A stretch of 50,742 nucleotides of DNA from Pluralibacter sp. (GTDB taxonomy: Bacteria > Pseudomonadota > Gammaproteobacteria > Enterobacterales > Enterobacteriaceae): the NCBI RefSeq assembly GCF_019237635.1, contig NZ_JAFAGS010000106.1:1-50742 (forward strand), in the 5' to 3' direction. Made by a program: the position numbers and the translations under genes. Positions 27,513 through 38,453 of this stretch are shown piece after piece (within the stretch, counting starts at the first letter, position 1; each line of letters starts with the position of its first letter). The notes under the pieces are model-generated. The model did no database searches. It saw only the letters and a list, made by a program, of their open reading frames with translations, and was not told where the DNA came from.

Positions 27513-28304
27513 TTAGAAAGGATAGTCGTTGTAACCCATCTGCTCCGAAATTTTACGTGCCGCCGTATGCAGCATGCTGACATACTCCTGCAGACGATCT
27601 TCAGAGAAACGCAGCGTCGGGAAAGAGATACTCAGGCCCGCGATAACCACACCAAAGCGGTCAAATACCGGCACGCCGATGCAGCGTAATCCCTCTTCCT
27701 GCTCTTCGTTATCCTCGCCATAACCCTGCTCGCGCACCTGCGCCAGTACCGGTATCAGCGCTTCCGTCGAGGTTATCGTACGGCTGGTGCTGCGCTTGTA
27801 TTCAACGCCCTCCAGAATCTGCTGAACCTCATCGGCATCACGCCAGGCCAGCAGGACCTTACCGATCGCAGTGCTGTACAGCGGGTTACGGCGCCCGATG
27901 CGGGAGTACATGCGCAGGTTGTACATAGAATCGATTTTATGGATGTAAACGATGCTGTCTTCATCCAGCGCGCCAAGGTGGATGGTCTCTTTCGTCAGAC
28001 GAGACAGTTCACGCATTTGGATATCTGCGCTGCGAACCAGATCCACGTTTTGCAGCGCACGGGCGCCGAGTTCAAACAGTTTCAGCGTCAGCGAATACTT
28101 TTCGGACTCCCCTTCCTGCGCCACATATCCTAAGGACTTCATGGTCTGCAAAAAGCGATAGACCGTGCTTTTTGACATCATAACGCGCTGCGAAAGTTCG
28201 GTAATACCGATCTCACGCTCTTCTCCAAGCGCCTGGAGGATGCCAAAAACCTTCAATACTGAAGAGACTGAATCTGGCTGCTTATCCAAATCCGCGACTG
28301 CCAT
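27513..28304 (-). CDS. kdgR: IclR-family repressor KdgR
   Basis: Represses genes for 2-keto-3-deoxygluconate and hexuronate/pectin breakdown and is released by KDG. 263 residues, E. coli length. N-terminal winged helix (about 13-75; SVLKVFGILQALGEEREIG, SKSTVYRFLQTM) and C-terminal IclR effector domain (about 90-255; DSMYNLRMYSRIGRRNPLYS, VIAGLSISFPTLRF). Near-identical to E. coli. Divergent from yebQ, with 177 bases between start codons. Confidence 0.97.
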   Translation of the reverse strand: MAVADLDKQPDSVSSVLKVFGILQALGEEREIGITELSQRVMMSKSTVYRFLQTMKSLGYVAQEGESEKYSLTLKLFELGARALQNVDLVRSADIQMRELSRLTKETIHLGALDEDSIVYIHKIDSMYNLRMYSRIGRRNPLYSTAIGKVLLAWRDADEVQQILEGVEYKRSTSRTITSTEALIPVLAQVREQGYGEDNEEQEEGLRCIGVPVFDRFGVVIAGLSISFPTLRFSEDRLQEYVSMLHTAARKISEQMGYNDYPF

Positions 28305-28334
28305 TTATCACCTCATTGCCACTGTTTTATAAAA

Positions 28335-28353
28335 AATAGAACTAGTTTTTATT
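28335..28353. promoter_or_regulatory. Candidate operator between kdgR and yebQ
   Basis: A/T-rich imperfect palindrome AATAGAACTAGTTTTTATT centred on CTAG, resembling KdgR-type sites (AAAC-N-GTTT flanked by A/T). It lies 30-50 bases upstream of kdgR and could serve kdgR, yebQ or both. Pattern-based inference only. Confidence 0.35.
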
Positions 28354-28481
28354 ATAATTTCACCGAACCGCCATCGCAATCGTTCTTCGATAACTTCGTT
28401 ACAAATCTGCGACATACTGCCTGATAATCAATGCTAAAATCATTATCTGTATAATGATTTCACTAAAGACCTATTTTCAAC

Positions 28482-29855
28482 ATGGAAAAAACCGCTTCTG
28501 ATGGTTTGCCTTTGCCGCAGCGTTATGGCGCCATCCTGACCATCGTTCTTGGGATCTCCATGGCCGTGCTGGACGGCGCTATCGCCAACGTCGCCCTCCC
28601 GACTATCGCCAGCGATCTCAATGCCTCCCCCGCTGCTTCAATCTGGATTGTGAACGCTTATCAGATAGCGATTGTTATCTCCTTGCTGTCACTGTCCTAT
28701 CTTGGCGATATGTTCGGCTATCGCCGTGTCTATAAGTGCGGTCTGGTGGTATTTACCTGCACTTCGCTTATCTGCGCGCTTTCCCACACTCTGGAAATGC
28801 TCACGCTCGCGCGCGTGGCGCAGGGTCTCGGCGGAGCAGCGCTGATGAGCGTCAACACGGCGCTGATCCGACTTATCTATCCCCAGCGTTTCCTCGGCCG
28901 CGGAATGGGGATTAACTCCTTTATTGTCGCAGTCTCTTCCGCCGCAGGCCCAACCATTGCCGCGGCGATTCTGTCAGTGGCCTCCTGGCAGTGGCTGTTC
29001 CTGATAAACGTCCCGCTCGGCATCATTTCATTGCTGCTGGCCATACGCTATTTGCCGCCCAACGGCGCCCGTAGTCAGGCCCCGCGCTTTGACCTCCCCA
29101 GCGCCGTCATGAACGCGCTCACCTTCGGGCTGCTGATTACCGCGCTCGGCGGATTCGCACAAGGGCAATCGGTACAACTGGTGCTGACGGAAGTGGCGGT
29201 TATGCTGGTCGTTGGCGTCTTCTTCGTCCGCCGCCAGCTCCGCCTGCCAGTACCGCTGCTGCCCGTTGACCTGCTGCGAATTCCGCTGTTCTCGCTCTCT
29301 ATCTGCACCTCTATCTGCTCGTTTTGCGCGCAGATGCTGGCGTTAGTCTCCCTGCCTTTCTTTTTGCAAACCATGATGGGCCGCAGCGAAGTCGAAACCG
29401 GGCTGCTGCTGACGCCGTGGCCGCTGGCGACCATGGTGATGGCGCCGCTGGCAGGCTACCTGATCGAAAAAGTGCATGCGGGACTGCTGGGCGCACTGGG
29501 GCTGGCGATTATGGCCTGCGGGCTGTTCGCACTGGCGCTACTGCCTTCGGCGCCGAACGATATCGACATCATCTGGCGCATGGTGCTGTGCGGCGCCGGG
29601 TTTGGCCTCTTCCAGTCACCGAACAACCATACGATTGTCTCCTCTGCCCCCCGCCACCGTAGCGGCGGCGCCAGCGGCATGCTGGGCACCGCCCGCCTGC
29701 TCGGCCAGAGCACCGGAGCGGCGCTGGTCGCACTGATGTTTAACCTGCTGGGAAATCAGGGAACCCACACCTCGCTGCTGCTGGCGGGTTCTCTGGCGGT
29801 CATTGCGGCTATCATCAGCGGGTTGCGAATCACCCAGCCCCGCGGCCAGGCGTAA
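28482..29855 (+). CDS. yebQ: MFS transporter YebQ
   Basis: 457 residues as in E. coli YebQ: drug:H+ antiporter-2 (14-segment) type of the major facilitator superfamily. The motif-C-like VAVSSAAGPTIAAAI, the N-terminal VLDGAIANVALPTIA and the loop GDMFGYRRVY are typical of the EmrB/QacA group. Substrate unknown. Divergent from kdgR, which hints at KDG-linked control but proves nothing. It ends at a hairpin shared with htpX. Confidence 0.94.
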   Translation: MEKTASDGLPLPQRYGAILTIVLGISMAVLDGAIANVALPTIASDLNASPAASIWIVNAYQIAIVISLLSLSYLGDMFGYRRVYKCGLVVFTCTSLICALSHTLEMLTLARVAQGLGGAALMSVNTALIRLIYPQRFLGRGMGINSFIVAVSSAAGPTIAAAILSVASWQWLFLINVPLGIISLLLAIRYLPPNGARSQAPRFDLPSAVMNALTFGLLITALGGFAQGQSVQLVLTEVAVMLVVGVFFVRRQLRLPVPLLPVDLLRIPLFSLSICTSICSFCAQMLALVSLPFFLQTMMGRSEVETGLLLTPWPLATMVMAPLAGYLIEKVHAGLLGALGLAIMACGLFALALLPSAPNDIDIIWRMVLCGAGFGLFQSPNNHTIVSSAPRHRSGGASGMLGTARLLGQSTGAALVALMFNLLGNQGTHTSLLLAGSLAVIAAIISGLRITQPRGQA

Positions 29856-29880
29856 AAAAGGCGCCTGCGAAGAGGCGCCT
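29853..29880 (-). terminator. htpX terminator
   Basis: 8-bp stem AGGCGCCT/AGGCGCCT (self-complementary arms) with a six-base loop. On the minus strand it is followed by TTTTTTACG, so it serves mainly htpX. Confidence 0.85.
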
Positions 29881-29899
29881 GTTGGCTGCTGTGAACACG

Positions 29900-30781
29900 T
29901 TACTTGAGATACTCGCCGCTGCGCAGCGCTTCGATACGCTTATCCAGCGGCGGGTGAGTCATAAACAGCTCGCTGAGCGATTTCGACTTTCCGTTAATGC
30001 AGAACGCCATCATGCTGCTGGCTTCCTGCGGCTCATAGCTGGTTTTAAGACGCTGCAGGGCGGCAATCATTTTTTCCCGCCCGACCAGTTTGGCGGAACC
30101 GGCATCAGCATGGAACTCACGGTAGCGTGAGAACCACATGGTGATGATGCTCGCCAGAATACCAAATACCAGTTCCAGCACCGTTGCGACGGCGAAATAG
30201 ATAAGCGGGTTGCCGTTGCTCTCTTCGCCCTCGTCGCGGTTGCCGCCAAGGAAACCTGCCGCCACCTGCGCGATCACGCGGGAGATGAAGATAACGAAGG
30301 TGTTCACCACGCCCTGGATCAGGGTCATGGTCACCATGTCGCCGTTTGCGATATGGCTGATTTCGTGCGCAATGACGGCTTCGGCTTCATCACGGCTCAT
30401 GTTCTGCAACAGGCCGGTACTGACCGCGACCAGCGAGGCGTCGCGACGCGCGCCGGTCGCAAACGCGTTGATATCCGGCGCGTGATAAATCGCCACCTGC
30501 GGCATTGCGATCCCCGCCTGGCGGGACTGCTGTGCAACGGTATTCATGAGCCAATGCTCAGTCTCGTTGCGCGGCTGTTCAATCACTTCGCCGCCGACCG
30601 ACTTCAGCGCCATCCATTTAGACATCATCAACGACACAATCGAGCCGCCAAAACCAAACAGCAGCGCCATGATAAGGAGCCCTGTCATGCTGCTCGACTG
30701 AATTCCTGTCAGGCTTAGCACCAGCCCAAACACAACCATGACGGCCAGGTTGGTTATCAGGAAGAGCGCGATTCGCATCAT
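29900..30781 (-). CDS. htpX: Membrane zinc metalloprotease HtpX
   Basis: Quality-control protease of the inner membrane, acting alongside FtsH. 293 residues, E. coli length. M48 family: two N-terminal membrane segments (about 5-25, 33-53), zinc motif HEISH at 139-143 in [15 protein letters not shown], two further hydrophobic segments (about 155-210) and the downstream Glu ligand in [14 protein letters not shown]. Family members are Cpx/heat induced; no convincing CpxR box was found here. Confidence 0.97.
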   Translation of the reverse strand: MMRIALFLITNLAVMVVFGLVLSLTGIQSSSMTGLLIMALLFGFGGSIVSLMMSKWMALKSVGGEVIEQPRNETEHWLMNTVAQQSRQAGIAMPQVAIYHAPDINAFATGARRDASLVAVSTGLLQNMSRDEAEAVIAHEISHIANGDMVTMTLIQGVVNTFVIFISRVIAQVAAGFLGGNRDEGEESNGNPLIYFAVATVLELVFGILASIITMWFSRYREFHADAGSAKLVGREKMIAALQRLKTSYEPQEASSMMAFCINGKSKSLSELFMTHPPLDKRIEALRSGEYLK

Positions 30782-30936
30782 AATTTACTTTTAACCTCGT
30801 TCTAACAAAACGCACTATGCGATTACCCACATCGTATGGGTCTTATGAGAATTTTCAACTATCGGAGGGCGCTAAGTCACGAGAAAAACACAACTTTACA
30901 TTCTGTCGCATCTCGTTGACGCAGAACAACGAGAGA

Positions 30937-30967
30937 TAAGAAAACAGGCACAATTTCTTGTGCCTGT
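30937..30967 (-). terminator. prc terminator
   Basis: 10-bp perfect stem ACAGGCACAA/TTGTGCCTGT with a four-base loop, followed on the minus strand by TTTTCTTATC. It is just beyond the prc stop. Confidence 0.88.
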
Positions 30968-30975
30968 CGAGGAGG

Positions 30976-33024
30976 TTACTTCGTTGGTGCCGGGGTCACG
31001 GCCGGAGACTCTTTCTCCATATGCGCCAGGTCGAGCGCGATATGGACCGTTTCATCCAGGTACGGGTCCGGTTCCTGGTAATCCTTGGGCAGATCGTCCA
31101 GCTTCTTCAGCGGCGGCTTACCTTCACGCTTATAGCGATCGTTAATACGCGCAAGGCGGGTCGCATCATCTTCTTCATTTTCTTTTTCACGCTGGGCGTA
31201 ATTAAGAGAAACGATGTTACGGCGATCCTTCATGGCATTAAAGCGCGCAATATCCTTCATGATGTACTGGAACTCAGGATCTTTCGCAATACGCTCATCG
31301 TGAAGTTTCAGCAGTTCAGGACCGAACGGCGCCATATCGCCTGACTTCACGTAGGTCGCCGCATTAATGCTGTCCCATGGCAGCGCGTTATCTTCGAACT
31401 TCTCGCCGGTTTCGGTCTCTTCGCTACCGGTCGGCATCATGATGTCCGGGGTGACGCCTTTACGCTGCGTACTACCGCCGTTAATACGGTAGAACTTCTG
31501 AATCGTATACTGCACAGAGCCCAGCGCCGGCCACTCCGGACGCAGCATCTGGTCGTAGATACGGTTCAAAGAGCGATACTGCTGGACGGTGCCTTTACCA
31601 AACGTCGGCTCGCCGACGATCAGCGCACGGCCGTAATCCTGCATCGCGGCGGCAAAAATCTCCGACGCCGAGGCGCTGAAGCGGTCGACCATGACCACTA
31701 ACGGGCCTTTGTAATAGACCATACCATCGCTGTCGCTGTCTTCACGCACCTTACCGTTGTTATCACGCACCTGCACGACCGGACCGGACGGAATGAACAG
31801 ACCGGAAAGCGATACCGCCTCGGTCAGCGCGCCGCCGCCGTTGCTGCGCAGGTCAATGATAATGCTGCTGACATTCTGTTTTTCCAGCTTCTGCAGCTGC
31901 GCTTTGACATCGTCCGTTAAGCCAACGTAGAAGCCCGGAATATCCAGCACGCCGACTTTTTCTTTACCGACGGTTTTCACCGACATCTTCACGGCGCGAT
32001 CTTCAAGACGAATGCGTTCGCGCGTTAAGGTCACGACTCGCGTTTTCGCCCCTTTGCCCGCTGGCAAAATTTCCAGGCGGACTTTACTGCCTTTCGGCCC
32101 TTTAATCAGCGCCACAACGTCATCAAGACGCCAGCCGATAACGTCAACCATGCCTTTGCCGGTCTGACCGACGCCGACAATACGGTCGCCAACGCTAATC
32201 GCTTTGCTCTTCGCCGCAGGACCGCCCGCCACCATAGAGTTGATGACCGTGTAGTCGTCATCCATCTGCAGCACCGCGCCAATCCCTTCCAGAGACAGGC
32301 TCATCTCGGTATTGAATTGCTCCGTGTTACGCGGAGACAGGTAGTTGGTGTGCGGATCGATTTCGTGAGCAAACGCCGTCATCGCCAACGAGAACACGTC
32401 TTCGCTGTTGGTTTGCGCCAGACGGCGAATGGCAAATTTATAACGACGCGTCAGGGTATCGCGGATCTCCTGATCGTTTTTCCCGGCGAGCTTGAGGCTG
32501 AGTTCGTCAAATTTGACTTTCGCATCCCACAGCGCGTTCAGCTCCGCCTCGTCCTTCGGCCACGGCGTTTTGCTGCGGTCGAGGTTGAACGTGTCGTTGC
32601 CGGTGAAATCCATCGGGCGCGCAAGCACCTTTAGCGCGTACTGATAGCGCTCAAACCGGCGCTTTTGCGCCAGATTGTAGAGATCGTAAAATACGTCGAG
32701 CTTGCCGCTGCGCAGCTCGTCGCCAACCTGCGTTTTACGCGGTTCAAATTTCGCAATGTCGCTGGCCAACAACACGTTATGGCTGTAGTCCAGCAGATTC
32801 AGGTAGCGATCGAAGATTTTCGCGGAAAAGGCATTATCCAGATCGAACTGGCGGTAATGCGACCGGGTGAAGCGTGACGTAACACGCTCACTGACCGTCG
32901 CATGCTGCGGCTCTTCCTTCAGAACAGGAATCTGGTCAATACGGGTGATATCGTCCACAGCAAACGACTGGCCTGCCAGTAACAGCATGCCAGCGAGCGC
33001 GGTGACCTTAAAAAATGTGTTCAT
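30976..33024 (-). CDS. prc: Periplasmic tail-specific protease Prc (Tsp)
   Basis: Serine protease that trims FtsI, degrades the hydrolase MepS with NlpI, and clears ssrA-tagged periplasmic proteins. 682 residues, E. coli length. The signal peptide ends near AGQSFA-VDD (cleavage after about 22). The PDZ domain lies around 240-330 (EGIGAVLQMDDDY), and the catalytic Ser-Lys dyad is in DRFSASASEIFAAA and GEPTFGKGTVQQ. The start at ATG 33024 gives MNTFFKVTALAGMLL; a longer frame to 33072 overlaps proQ. It follows proQ by 19 bases, so likely co-transcribed. Confidence 0.97.
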   Translation of the reverse strand: MNTFFKVTALAGMLLLAGQSFAVDDITRIDQIPVLKEEPQHATVSERVTSRFTRSHYRQFDLDNAFSAKIFDRYLNLLDYSHNVLLASDIAKFEPRKTQVGDELRSGKLDVFYDLYNLAQKRRFERYQYALKVLARPMDFTGNDTFNLDRSKTPWPKDEAELNALWDAKVKFDELSLKLAGKNDQEIRDTLTRRYKFAIRRLAQTNSEDVFSLAMTAFAHEIDPHTNYLSPRNTEQFNTEMSLSLEGIGAVLQMDDDYTVINSMVAGGPAAKSKAISVGDRIVGVGQTGKGMVDVIGWRLDDVVALIKGPKGSKVRLEILPAGKGAKTRVVTLTRERIRLEDRAVKMSVKTVGKEKVGVLDIPGFYVGLTDDVKAQLQKLEKQNVSSIIIDLRSNGGGALTEAVSLSGLFIPSGPVVQVRDNNGKVREDSDSDGMVYYKGPLVVMVDRFSASASEIFAAAMQDYGRALIVGEPTFGKGTVQQYRSLNRIYDQMLRPEWPALGSVQYTIQKFYRINGGSTQRKGVTPDIMMPTGSEETETGEKFEDNALPWDSINAATYVKSGDMAPFGPELLKLHDERIAKDPEFQYIMKDIARFNAMKDRRNIVSLNYAQREKENEEDDATRLARINDRYKREGKPPLKKLDDLPKDYQEPDPYLDETVHIALDLAHMEKESPAVTPAPTK

Positions 33025-33043
33025 GCCAGGCCCGGCCTCCGTT

Positions 33044-33742
33044 TCAGAACACCAGATGTTCTGCGCGTACAATCATTGACATACCAGAAGTCAGCTGTAC
33101 ACGAACGCCATCTTTGGTGATCTCCAGTACAGTGGCATCCATTGCGTTATTGCCCGCTTTGACCTTCAGGGACTGGCCCACGGTCAGCGCAGACAGGTCT
33201 GATACAGGCGTGTGGTGCTCTTCACGCACAGCGCGAGGCGCTTTGTTCACGTTCGCGGCAGGCTTCGCCGTGTTACGCGGCTTACGCTCGCCACCCTCTT
33301 TACGGCGTACCGGAGGACGCGGCTTGCGCTCACGACGCGGCGCATCTTCCTGCTCGCCTGCAGCAGCAGCGGCTTCACGTTTTTTCGCCTGCTGTTCGGC
33401 ACGCTGTGCCTGAACGCGCGCTTTGGCTTCTTCCAGTTGCTGACGCGCATGCGTCACGTGCTGCTCGTCCAGCTCGCCGCAGGCGTTGCCGTCAAGATCA
33501 ACGCGGATAGCGCCAGCTTTGATACCGTACAGGTAGCGCCAGCTGGAGGTATAGAGACGTAAAGCGGAACGAAGTTGGGTTTTACTGAGATTCATCTCAC
33601 CCTCAACACGCTCGACCAGATCCTGAAAAATACCAATTTTCAGGGGACGAGCTTCGCCTTCTGCACTGAAACAGTGAGGAAAACGTTCGGCCAGAAAAGC
33701 GATGACTTCTTTGCTGCTATTCAACTTAGGTTGATTTTCCAT
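33044..33742 (-). CDS. proQ: RNA chaperone ProQ
   Basis: Global small-RNA-binding protein; also needed for full ProP osmoporter levels. 232 residues, E. coli length. N-terminal FinO-like domain (about 1-120; [39 protein letters not shown]), a highly charged Lys/Arg/Ala linker (about 125-180), and a C-terminal Tudor-like domain ([21 protein letters not shown]). Upstream of prc on the same strand. Confidence 0.97.
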   Translation of the reverse strand: MENQPKLNSSKEVIAFLAERFPHCFSAEGEARPLKIGIFQDLVERVEGEMNLSKTQLRSALRLYTSSWRYLYGIKAGAIRVDLDGNACGELDEQHVTHARQQLEEAKARVQAQRAEQQAKKREAAAAAGEQEDAPRRERKPRPPVRRKEGGERKPRNTAKPAANVNKAPRAVREEHHTPVSDLSALTVGQSLKVKAGNNAMDATVLEITKDGVRVQLTSGMSMIVRAEHLVF

Positions 33743-33839
33743 GAAATTTCCTGATTACAACGGACGTAGCCAATAAACCACAGGCATGAACAGGCGTCAT
33801 TATAATGACGTCATCGGTAAATGCTACGTTATCCGTTGA

Positions 33840-34337
33840 TTATCCTGCCACAGGCTGAAAGAATTTATGATAGTCGGTCGCCACAAGCACCTGCTCAAGG
33901 CGGCCGACAAGCTCACGCAGCCCCTGCTCATCCTCAGCGGAGAAGCGGGCAAGCGCCGGGCTGTCGATATCCAGTACGCCGATAATGTGTCCGTTAACGG
34001 TCAGCGGCAGAACAATTTCAGAATTGCTCGCCGCGTCACAGGCGATATGGCCGTCGAACGCATGCACATCCTCTACGCGCTGAACGCGGTTTTCTGCAAC
34101 AGCGCTACCGCAAACGCCGCGGCCGACCGGAATACGTACGCAGGCAATTTTGCCCTGAAACGGACCCAGTACCAGGGTTTCGCCCTCCAGAAGATAGAAA
34201 CCGGCCCAGTTCACCGACGCCAGACGCTCAAAAAGCAGCGCGCTGGTATTAGAGAGTGTGGCTAAGAAACTGGTTTCACCTGCCATTAATGCCTGAAAAT
34301 CGCGGTTCAGATCCGCGTAAAACTCTATTTTGCTCAT
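33840..34337 (-). CDS. msrC: Free methionine-(R)-sulfoxide reductase MsrC
   Basis: GAF-fold enzyme that reduces free Met-R-SO with thioredoxin. 165 residues as in E. coli. The three functional cysteines are Cys66, Cys76 and Cys100 (GKIACVRIPVGRGVCGS; GHIACDAAS); the GAF core continues as EIVLPLTVNGHIIGVLDIDS. Divergent from letA (143 bases), where no specific operator was recognised. Confidence 0.95.
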   Translation of the reverse strand: MSKIEFYADLNRDFQALMAGETSFLATLSNTSALLFERLASVNWAGFYLLEGETLVLGPFQGKIACVRIPVGRGVCGSAVAENRVQRVEDVHAFDGHIACDAASNSEIVLPLTVNGHIIGVLDIDSPALARFSAEDEQGLRELVGRLEQVLVATDYHKFFQPVAG

Positions 34338-34480
34338 TATATAGTCACTTGGTTTGTCTTACTTCAATTGCCGAAAGGCGACGCATAGCATAATAAAATA
34401 AGCATTAAATGCGCTTAGGCTCAAGATGATTCCATTCATAGGTTAAGATAGCGTTATACATTCATTTGCGAATCTAATAA

Positions 34481-35764
34481 ATGGCACTGAGAGCGACGCA
34501 AAATTCATTAGGGAAAAAGCTGACTATCTACAAAGTCAGCAACCTACAACTTCCCGCCAATTACCATCGCTGCCCGCAGTGCGACATGATGTTTAGCCTG
34601 CCGGTGGTAAAAAAGCATCAAAGCGCGTACTGCCCCTGCTGCAACGCCAAAATCCGCGATGGTCGCGACTGGTCGCTGACGCGGCTTGCGGCGATGGCGA
34701 TTACGATGATCATGCTGATGCCGTTTGCCTGGAGCGAACCGCTGCTGCGCCTGCACCTTCTCGGCGTGCGGATAGACGCGAACCTGATGCAGGGCATCTG
34801 GCAAATGACCGAACAGGGCGACCCTGTTCCCGCCGCCATGGTCCTGTTCTGTACCGTCGCCGCGCCGCTGCTGCTGGTGACGTCGATTGCCTACCTGTGG
34901 TTTGGAAATATTCTGGGGATGAATCTTCGCCCGGTGTTGCTGATGCTCGAAAAGCTCAAAGAGTGGGTCATGCTGGATATCTATCTGGTCGGTATCGGCG
35001 TCGCCTCCATTAAAGTGAAAGACTACGCTTTTTTGCAGCCCGGCATTGGCCTGGTGGCTTTTGTAGCGCTGGTGCTGCTCAGCATTCTGACGCTGATTCA
35101 CCTTAACGTAGAACAGCTTTGGGACCGTTTTTATCCTCAGCGCCCCGCGACCCGCCCCGACCCCGGTCTGCAGGTCTGCCTTGGCTGCCAGCACACCGGG
35201 TTTGCCGATGCGCGCGGACGCTGTCGCCGCTGCCATGTGCCGCTTCGTCATCGCCGTCCATACAGCCTGCAAAAAAGCTGGGCTGCGCTTATCGCTTCAC
35301 TGGTATTATTGTTCCCGGCGAACCTGCTGCCTATCTCCATCATCTACGTTAACGGCGCGCGGCAGGAGGATACGATTATGTCAGGTATCATGTCGCTTGC
35401 GCACAGCAATGTCGCCGTTGCGGCGGTGGTGTTTATCGCCAGCATCCTGGTCCCCTTTACCAAGGTGATTGTGCTGTTCACACTGCTGGTCAGCATCCAT
35501 TTCAAGTGCGAACAGGGGCTACGCACCCGCCTCCTGCTGTTACGCTTCGTGACCTGGATTGGCCGCTGGTCGATGCTCGATCTGTTTGTGATTTCGCTGA
35601 CGATGTCGCTGATAAACCGCGACCAGCTACTTGCTTTTACAATGGGACCCGCTGCGTTTTATTTCGGCTCGGCGGTAATATTGACTATTCTTGCTGTTGA
35701 ATGGCTGGACAGCCGCTTACTTTGGGACGCACATGAGTCAGGAAACGCCCGCTTCACCGACTGA
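34481..35764 (+). CDS. letA: LetA (YebS), PqiA-like membrane partner of LetB
   Basis: Inner-membrane protein proposed to load phospholipids into the LetB tunnel for transport across the periplasm. 427 residues, E. coli length. Two PqiA domains, each with a cytoplasmic zinc ribbon: CPQCDM ... CPCC near residues 27-46 and CLGCQ ... CRRCH near 233-250, followed by four membrane segments each. The first ~25 residues differ from E. coli; the rest is collinear. Its 3' end overlaps letB by 32 bases. Confidence 0.95.
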   Translation: MALRATQNSLGKKLTIYKVSNLQLPANYHRCPQCDMMFSLPVVKKHQSAYCPCCNAKIRDGRDWSLTRLAAMAITMIMLMPFAWSEPLLRLHLLGVRIDANLMQGIWQMTEQGDPVPAAMVLFCTVAAPLLLVTSIAYLWFGNILGMNLRPVLLMLEKLKEWVMLDIYLVGIGVASIKVKDYAFLQPGIGLVAFVALVLLSILTLIHLNVEQLWDRFYPQRPATRPDPGLQVCLGCQHTGFADARGRCRRCHVPLRHRRPYSLQKSWAALIASLVLLFPANLLPISIIYVNGARQEDTIMSGIMSLAHSNVAVAAVVFIASILVPFTKVIVLFTLLVSIHFKCEQGLRTRLLLLRFVTWIGRWSMLDLFVISLTMSLINRDQLLAFTMGPAAFYFGSAVILTILAVEWLDSRLLWDAHESGNARFTD

Positions 35765-38369
35765 AGCGAGAATTAAAACAAAACGCCGTATCTCGCCTTT
35801 CTGGCTCTTGCCGGTGATCGCATTCATGATAGCCGGGTGGCTTATCTGGAACAGCTATGACGATCGCGGCACGACGATCACCATCGACTTTGTCTCCGCC
35901 GACGGCATTGTGCCGGGGCGTACGCCTGTGCGCTATCAGGGGGTTGAGGTCGGTACCGTCGAAGATATCACCCTGAGTAAAGATCTGAACAAAATTGAGG
36001 TCAAGGCCAGCATTAAAGGCGATCTAAAAGATGCCCTGCGTACCGACACCCAGTTCTGGCTCGTGACGCCAAAAGCATCCCTGGCCGGGGTTTCCGGTCT
36101 TGATGCGCTGGTCGGCGGGAACTACATCGGCATGATGCCGGGGAAAGGCAGCCCGCAAAGCCATTTTACAGCGCTGGATACCCAGCCCCGCTACCGGCTG
36201 AACAACGGCGAGCTGATGATTCATTTGCATGCCCCGGACCTCGGCTCGCTTAACAGCGGCTCGCTAGTCTACTTTCGTAAAATTCCGGTTGGTAAGGTCT
36301 ATGACTACACCATCAACGACAATAAGCAGGGCGTGACGGTGGATATCCTGATTGACCGACGTTTCACCAGTCTGGTCAAAAAGGGCAGCCGCTTCTGGAA
36401 CGTGTCGGGGATCAAAGCCGATGTCGGCCTCAGCGGCGCCAAAGTGCAGCTGGAGAGCCTGGCCGCGCTGGTCAACGGCGCCATTGCCTTTGATTCGCCG
36501 GAGAACTCAGAACCCGCCCAACAAAACGACGAATTTGGCTTGTATGAAGACCTCGCGCACAGCCAGCGCGGCGTGCTGGTGAAACTCGATCTTCCGGATG
36601 GGGCCGGTCTCAAAGCGGGTTCGACCCCGTTGATGTACCAGGGGCTGGAAGTCGGCCAGCTCACCAAACTGACGCTTAACCCGGGCGGCGCAGTGAGCGG
36701 CGAAATGACCGTCGACCCAAGCGTAGTGAACCTGCTGCGGGCAAACACCCGCATTGAACTGCGTAACCCAAAACTGTCGCTGGAAAACACCAACCTCAGC
36801 GCGCTGCTGACCGGCAGTACCTTTGAGCTGGTGCCCGGCGAGGGCGAGCCGCGCGACCGCTTCGTGGTTCTCCCGGCCGATAAAACGCTGCTGCAGGAGC
36901 CCGGCGTTGAAACCCTGACCCTCACCGCGCCGGAAAGCTACGGCATCGACGCCGGACAGCCGCTTATCCTGCACGGCATCAAGGTCGGACAGGTGCTGGA
37001 GCGTACGCTGTCAAACCAGGGGATCTCGTTTGCTGTCGCCATCGACCCGCAATACCGTAACCTGATGCACGGCGACAGTAAGTTCGTGGTTAACAGCCGG
37101 ATGGACGTCAAGGTGGGGCTGGACGGCGTTCAGTTCCTCGGCGCCAGCGCCAGCGAGTGGATCAACGGCGGGATCCGTATTCTGCCCGGAACCAACGGGG
37201 CAATGAAGAGCAGCTATCCGCTGTACGCCAACCTGGAAAAAGCACAGGAAAACAGCATCAGCGACCTGCCGACCACCACGCTAACCCTGACCGCCGACAC
37301 ACTACCGGACGTCCAGGCAGGCTCCGTGGTGCTGTACCGTAAATTCGAAGTGGGTGAAGTGATTACCGTACGCCCGAAAGCGAACGCCTTCGATATCAGC
37401 CTGCATATCAAGCCGGAGTACCGTAATCTGCTGACATCAAACAGCGTGTTCTGGGCGGAGGGCGGCGCGAAGGTACAGCTCAACGGCAACGGTCTGACGG
37501 TTCAGGCTGCCCCGCTTTCCCGCGCGCTCAAAGGCGCTATCAGTTTCGATAACCTGAGCGGCGCCAGCGCGAATGCGCGTAAAGGCGGCAAGCAGATCCT
37601 CTATCCGTCGGAGACCGCGGCCCGCGCGGTGGGGGGGCAGATTATGCTCCACGCCTTCGACGCCGGTAAGCTCTCGCCGGGTATGCCGATCCGCTATCTC
37701 GGTATCGACATCGGGCAGATTCAGTCGCTGAATCTGGTCACCGAGAGTAACGAAGTGCAGGTCACAGCCGTCCTTTATCCGGAATATGTCGACAACTTCG
37801 CCCGCAACGGTACGCGCTTCTCGGTGATCACGCCGCAGATTTCCGCTGCCGGGGTTGAACATCTGGATACCCTCCTCCAGCCGTATATCAACGTTGAGCC
37901 CGGACGCGGGGGTAACCCACGGCGCGATTTTGAGCTGCAGGAAGCGACCATCACCGACTCGCGCTATCTGGACGGCCTGAGCATTGTGGTCGAGGTCCCG
38001 GAGGCGGGCTCTCTGAATATCGGCACGCCGGTGCTGTTCCGCGGCATTGAGGTGGGTACCGTCACCGGGATGCAGCTGGGTTCGCTTTCCGACAGGGTGA
38101 TGGTGGCGCTGCGCATCAGCAAACGCTACCAGCACCTGGTGCGCAACAACTCCGTGTTCTGGCTCGCCTCCGGGTACAGCCTCAACTTCGGTCTGGTGGG
38201 CGGCGTCGTGAAGACCGGCACCTTCAACCAGTTCATTCGCGGCGGCATTGCGTTTGCGACCCCGCCGGGGATCCCGCTGGCGCCGAAAGCGCAGGAAGGC
38301 AAGCACTTCCTGTTGCAGGAGACAGAGCCCAAAGAGTGGCGCGACTGGGGCACCGCCCTGCCGCGTTAA
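35733..38369 (+). CDS. letB: LetB (YebT), MCE-domain lipid transport tunnel
   Basis: Forms a hexameric stack of seven MCE rings bridging inner and outer membranes, carrying phospholipids. 878 residues (E. coli about 877). One N-terminal membrane segment (about 22-42) precedes seven MCE repeats, each recognisable by a G-x-P-V-R/L-Y-x-G-x-x-V-G-T/Q-V pattern (for example [52 protein letters not shown]). I start at ATG 35733 ([15 protein letters not shown]), inside the end of letA, implying translational coupling. A frame start at 35691 is not supported. Confidence 0.96.
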   Translation: MSQETPASPTEARIKTKRRISPFWLLPVIAFMIAGWLIWNSYDDRGTTITIDFVSADGIVPGRTPVRYQGVEVGTVEDITLSKDLNKIEVKASIKGDLKDALRTDTQFWLVTPKASLAGVSGLDALVGGNYIGMMPGKGSPQSHFTALDTQPRYRLNNGELMIHLHAPDLGSLNSGSLVYFRKIPVGKVYDYTINDNKQGVTVDILIDRRFTSLVKKGSRFWNVSGIKADVGLSGAKVQLESLAALVNGAIAFDSPENSEPAQQNDEFGLYEDLAHSQRGVLVKLDLPDGAGLKAGSTPLMYQGLEVGQLTKLTLNPGGAVSGEMTVDPSVVNLLRANTRIELRNPKLSLENTNLSALLTGSTFELVPGEGEPRDRFVVLPADKTLLQEPGVETLTLTAPESYGIDAGQPLILHGIKVGQVLERTLSNQGISFAVAIDPQYRNLMHGDSKFVVNSRMDVKVGLDGVQFLGASASEWINGGIRILPGTNGAMKSSYPLYANLEKAQENSISDLPTTTLTLTADTLPDVQAGSVVLYRKFEVGEVITVRPKANAFDISLHIKPEYRNLLTSNSVFWAEGGAKVQLNGNGLTVQAAPLSRALKGAISFDNLSGASANARKGGKQILYPSETAARAVGGQIMLHAFDAGKLSPGMPIRYLGIDIGQIQSLNLVTESNEVQVTAVLYPEYVDNFARNGTRFSVITPQISAAGVEHLDTLLQPYINVEPGRGGNPRRDFELQEATITDSRYLDGLSIVVEVPEAGSLNIGTPVLFRGIEVGTVTGMQLGSLSDRVMVALRISKRYQHLVRNNSVFWLASGYSLNFGLVGGVVKTGTFNQFIRGGIAFATPPGIPLAPKAQEGKHFLLQETEPKEWRDWGTALPR

Positions 38370-38376
38370 CCCCTGA

Positions 38377-38408
38377 CGGTGTTCCGGCAGCCCATCGCCG
38401 GAACACCG
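38377..38408. terminator. Strong hairpin between letB and rsmF
   Basis: 11-bp perfect stem CGGTGTTCCGG/CCGGAACACCG with a ten-base loop, followed by ATTTATGG. It lies eight bases after the letB stop. Possibly a weak terminator or an mRNA-stabilising element. Confidence 0.6.
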
Positions 38409-38453
38409 ATTTATGGTACACTGCGCTCCCGTTTTTTCTTTTTGGTATACCCC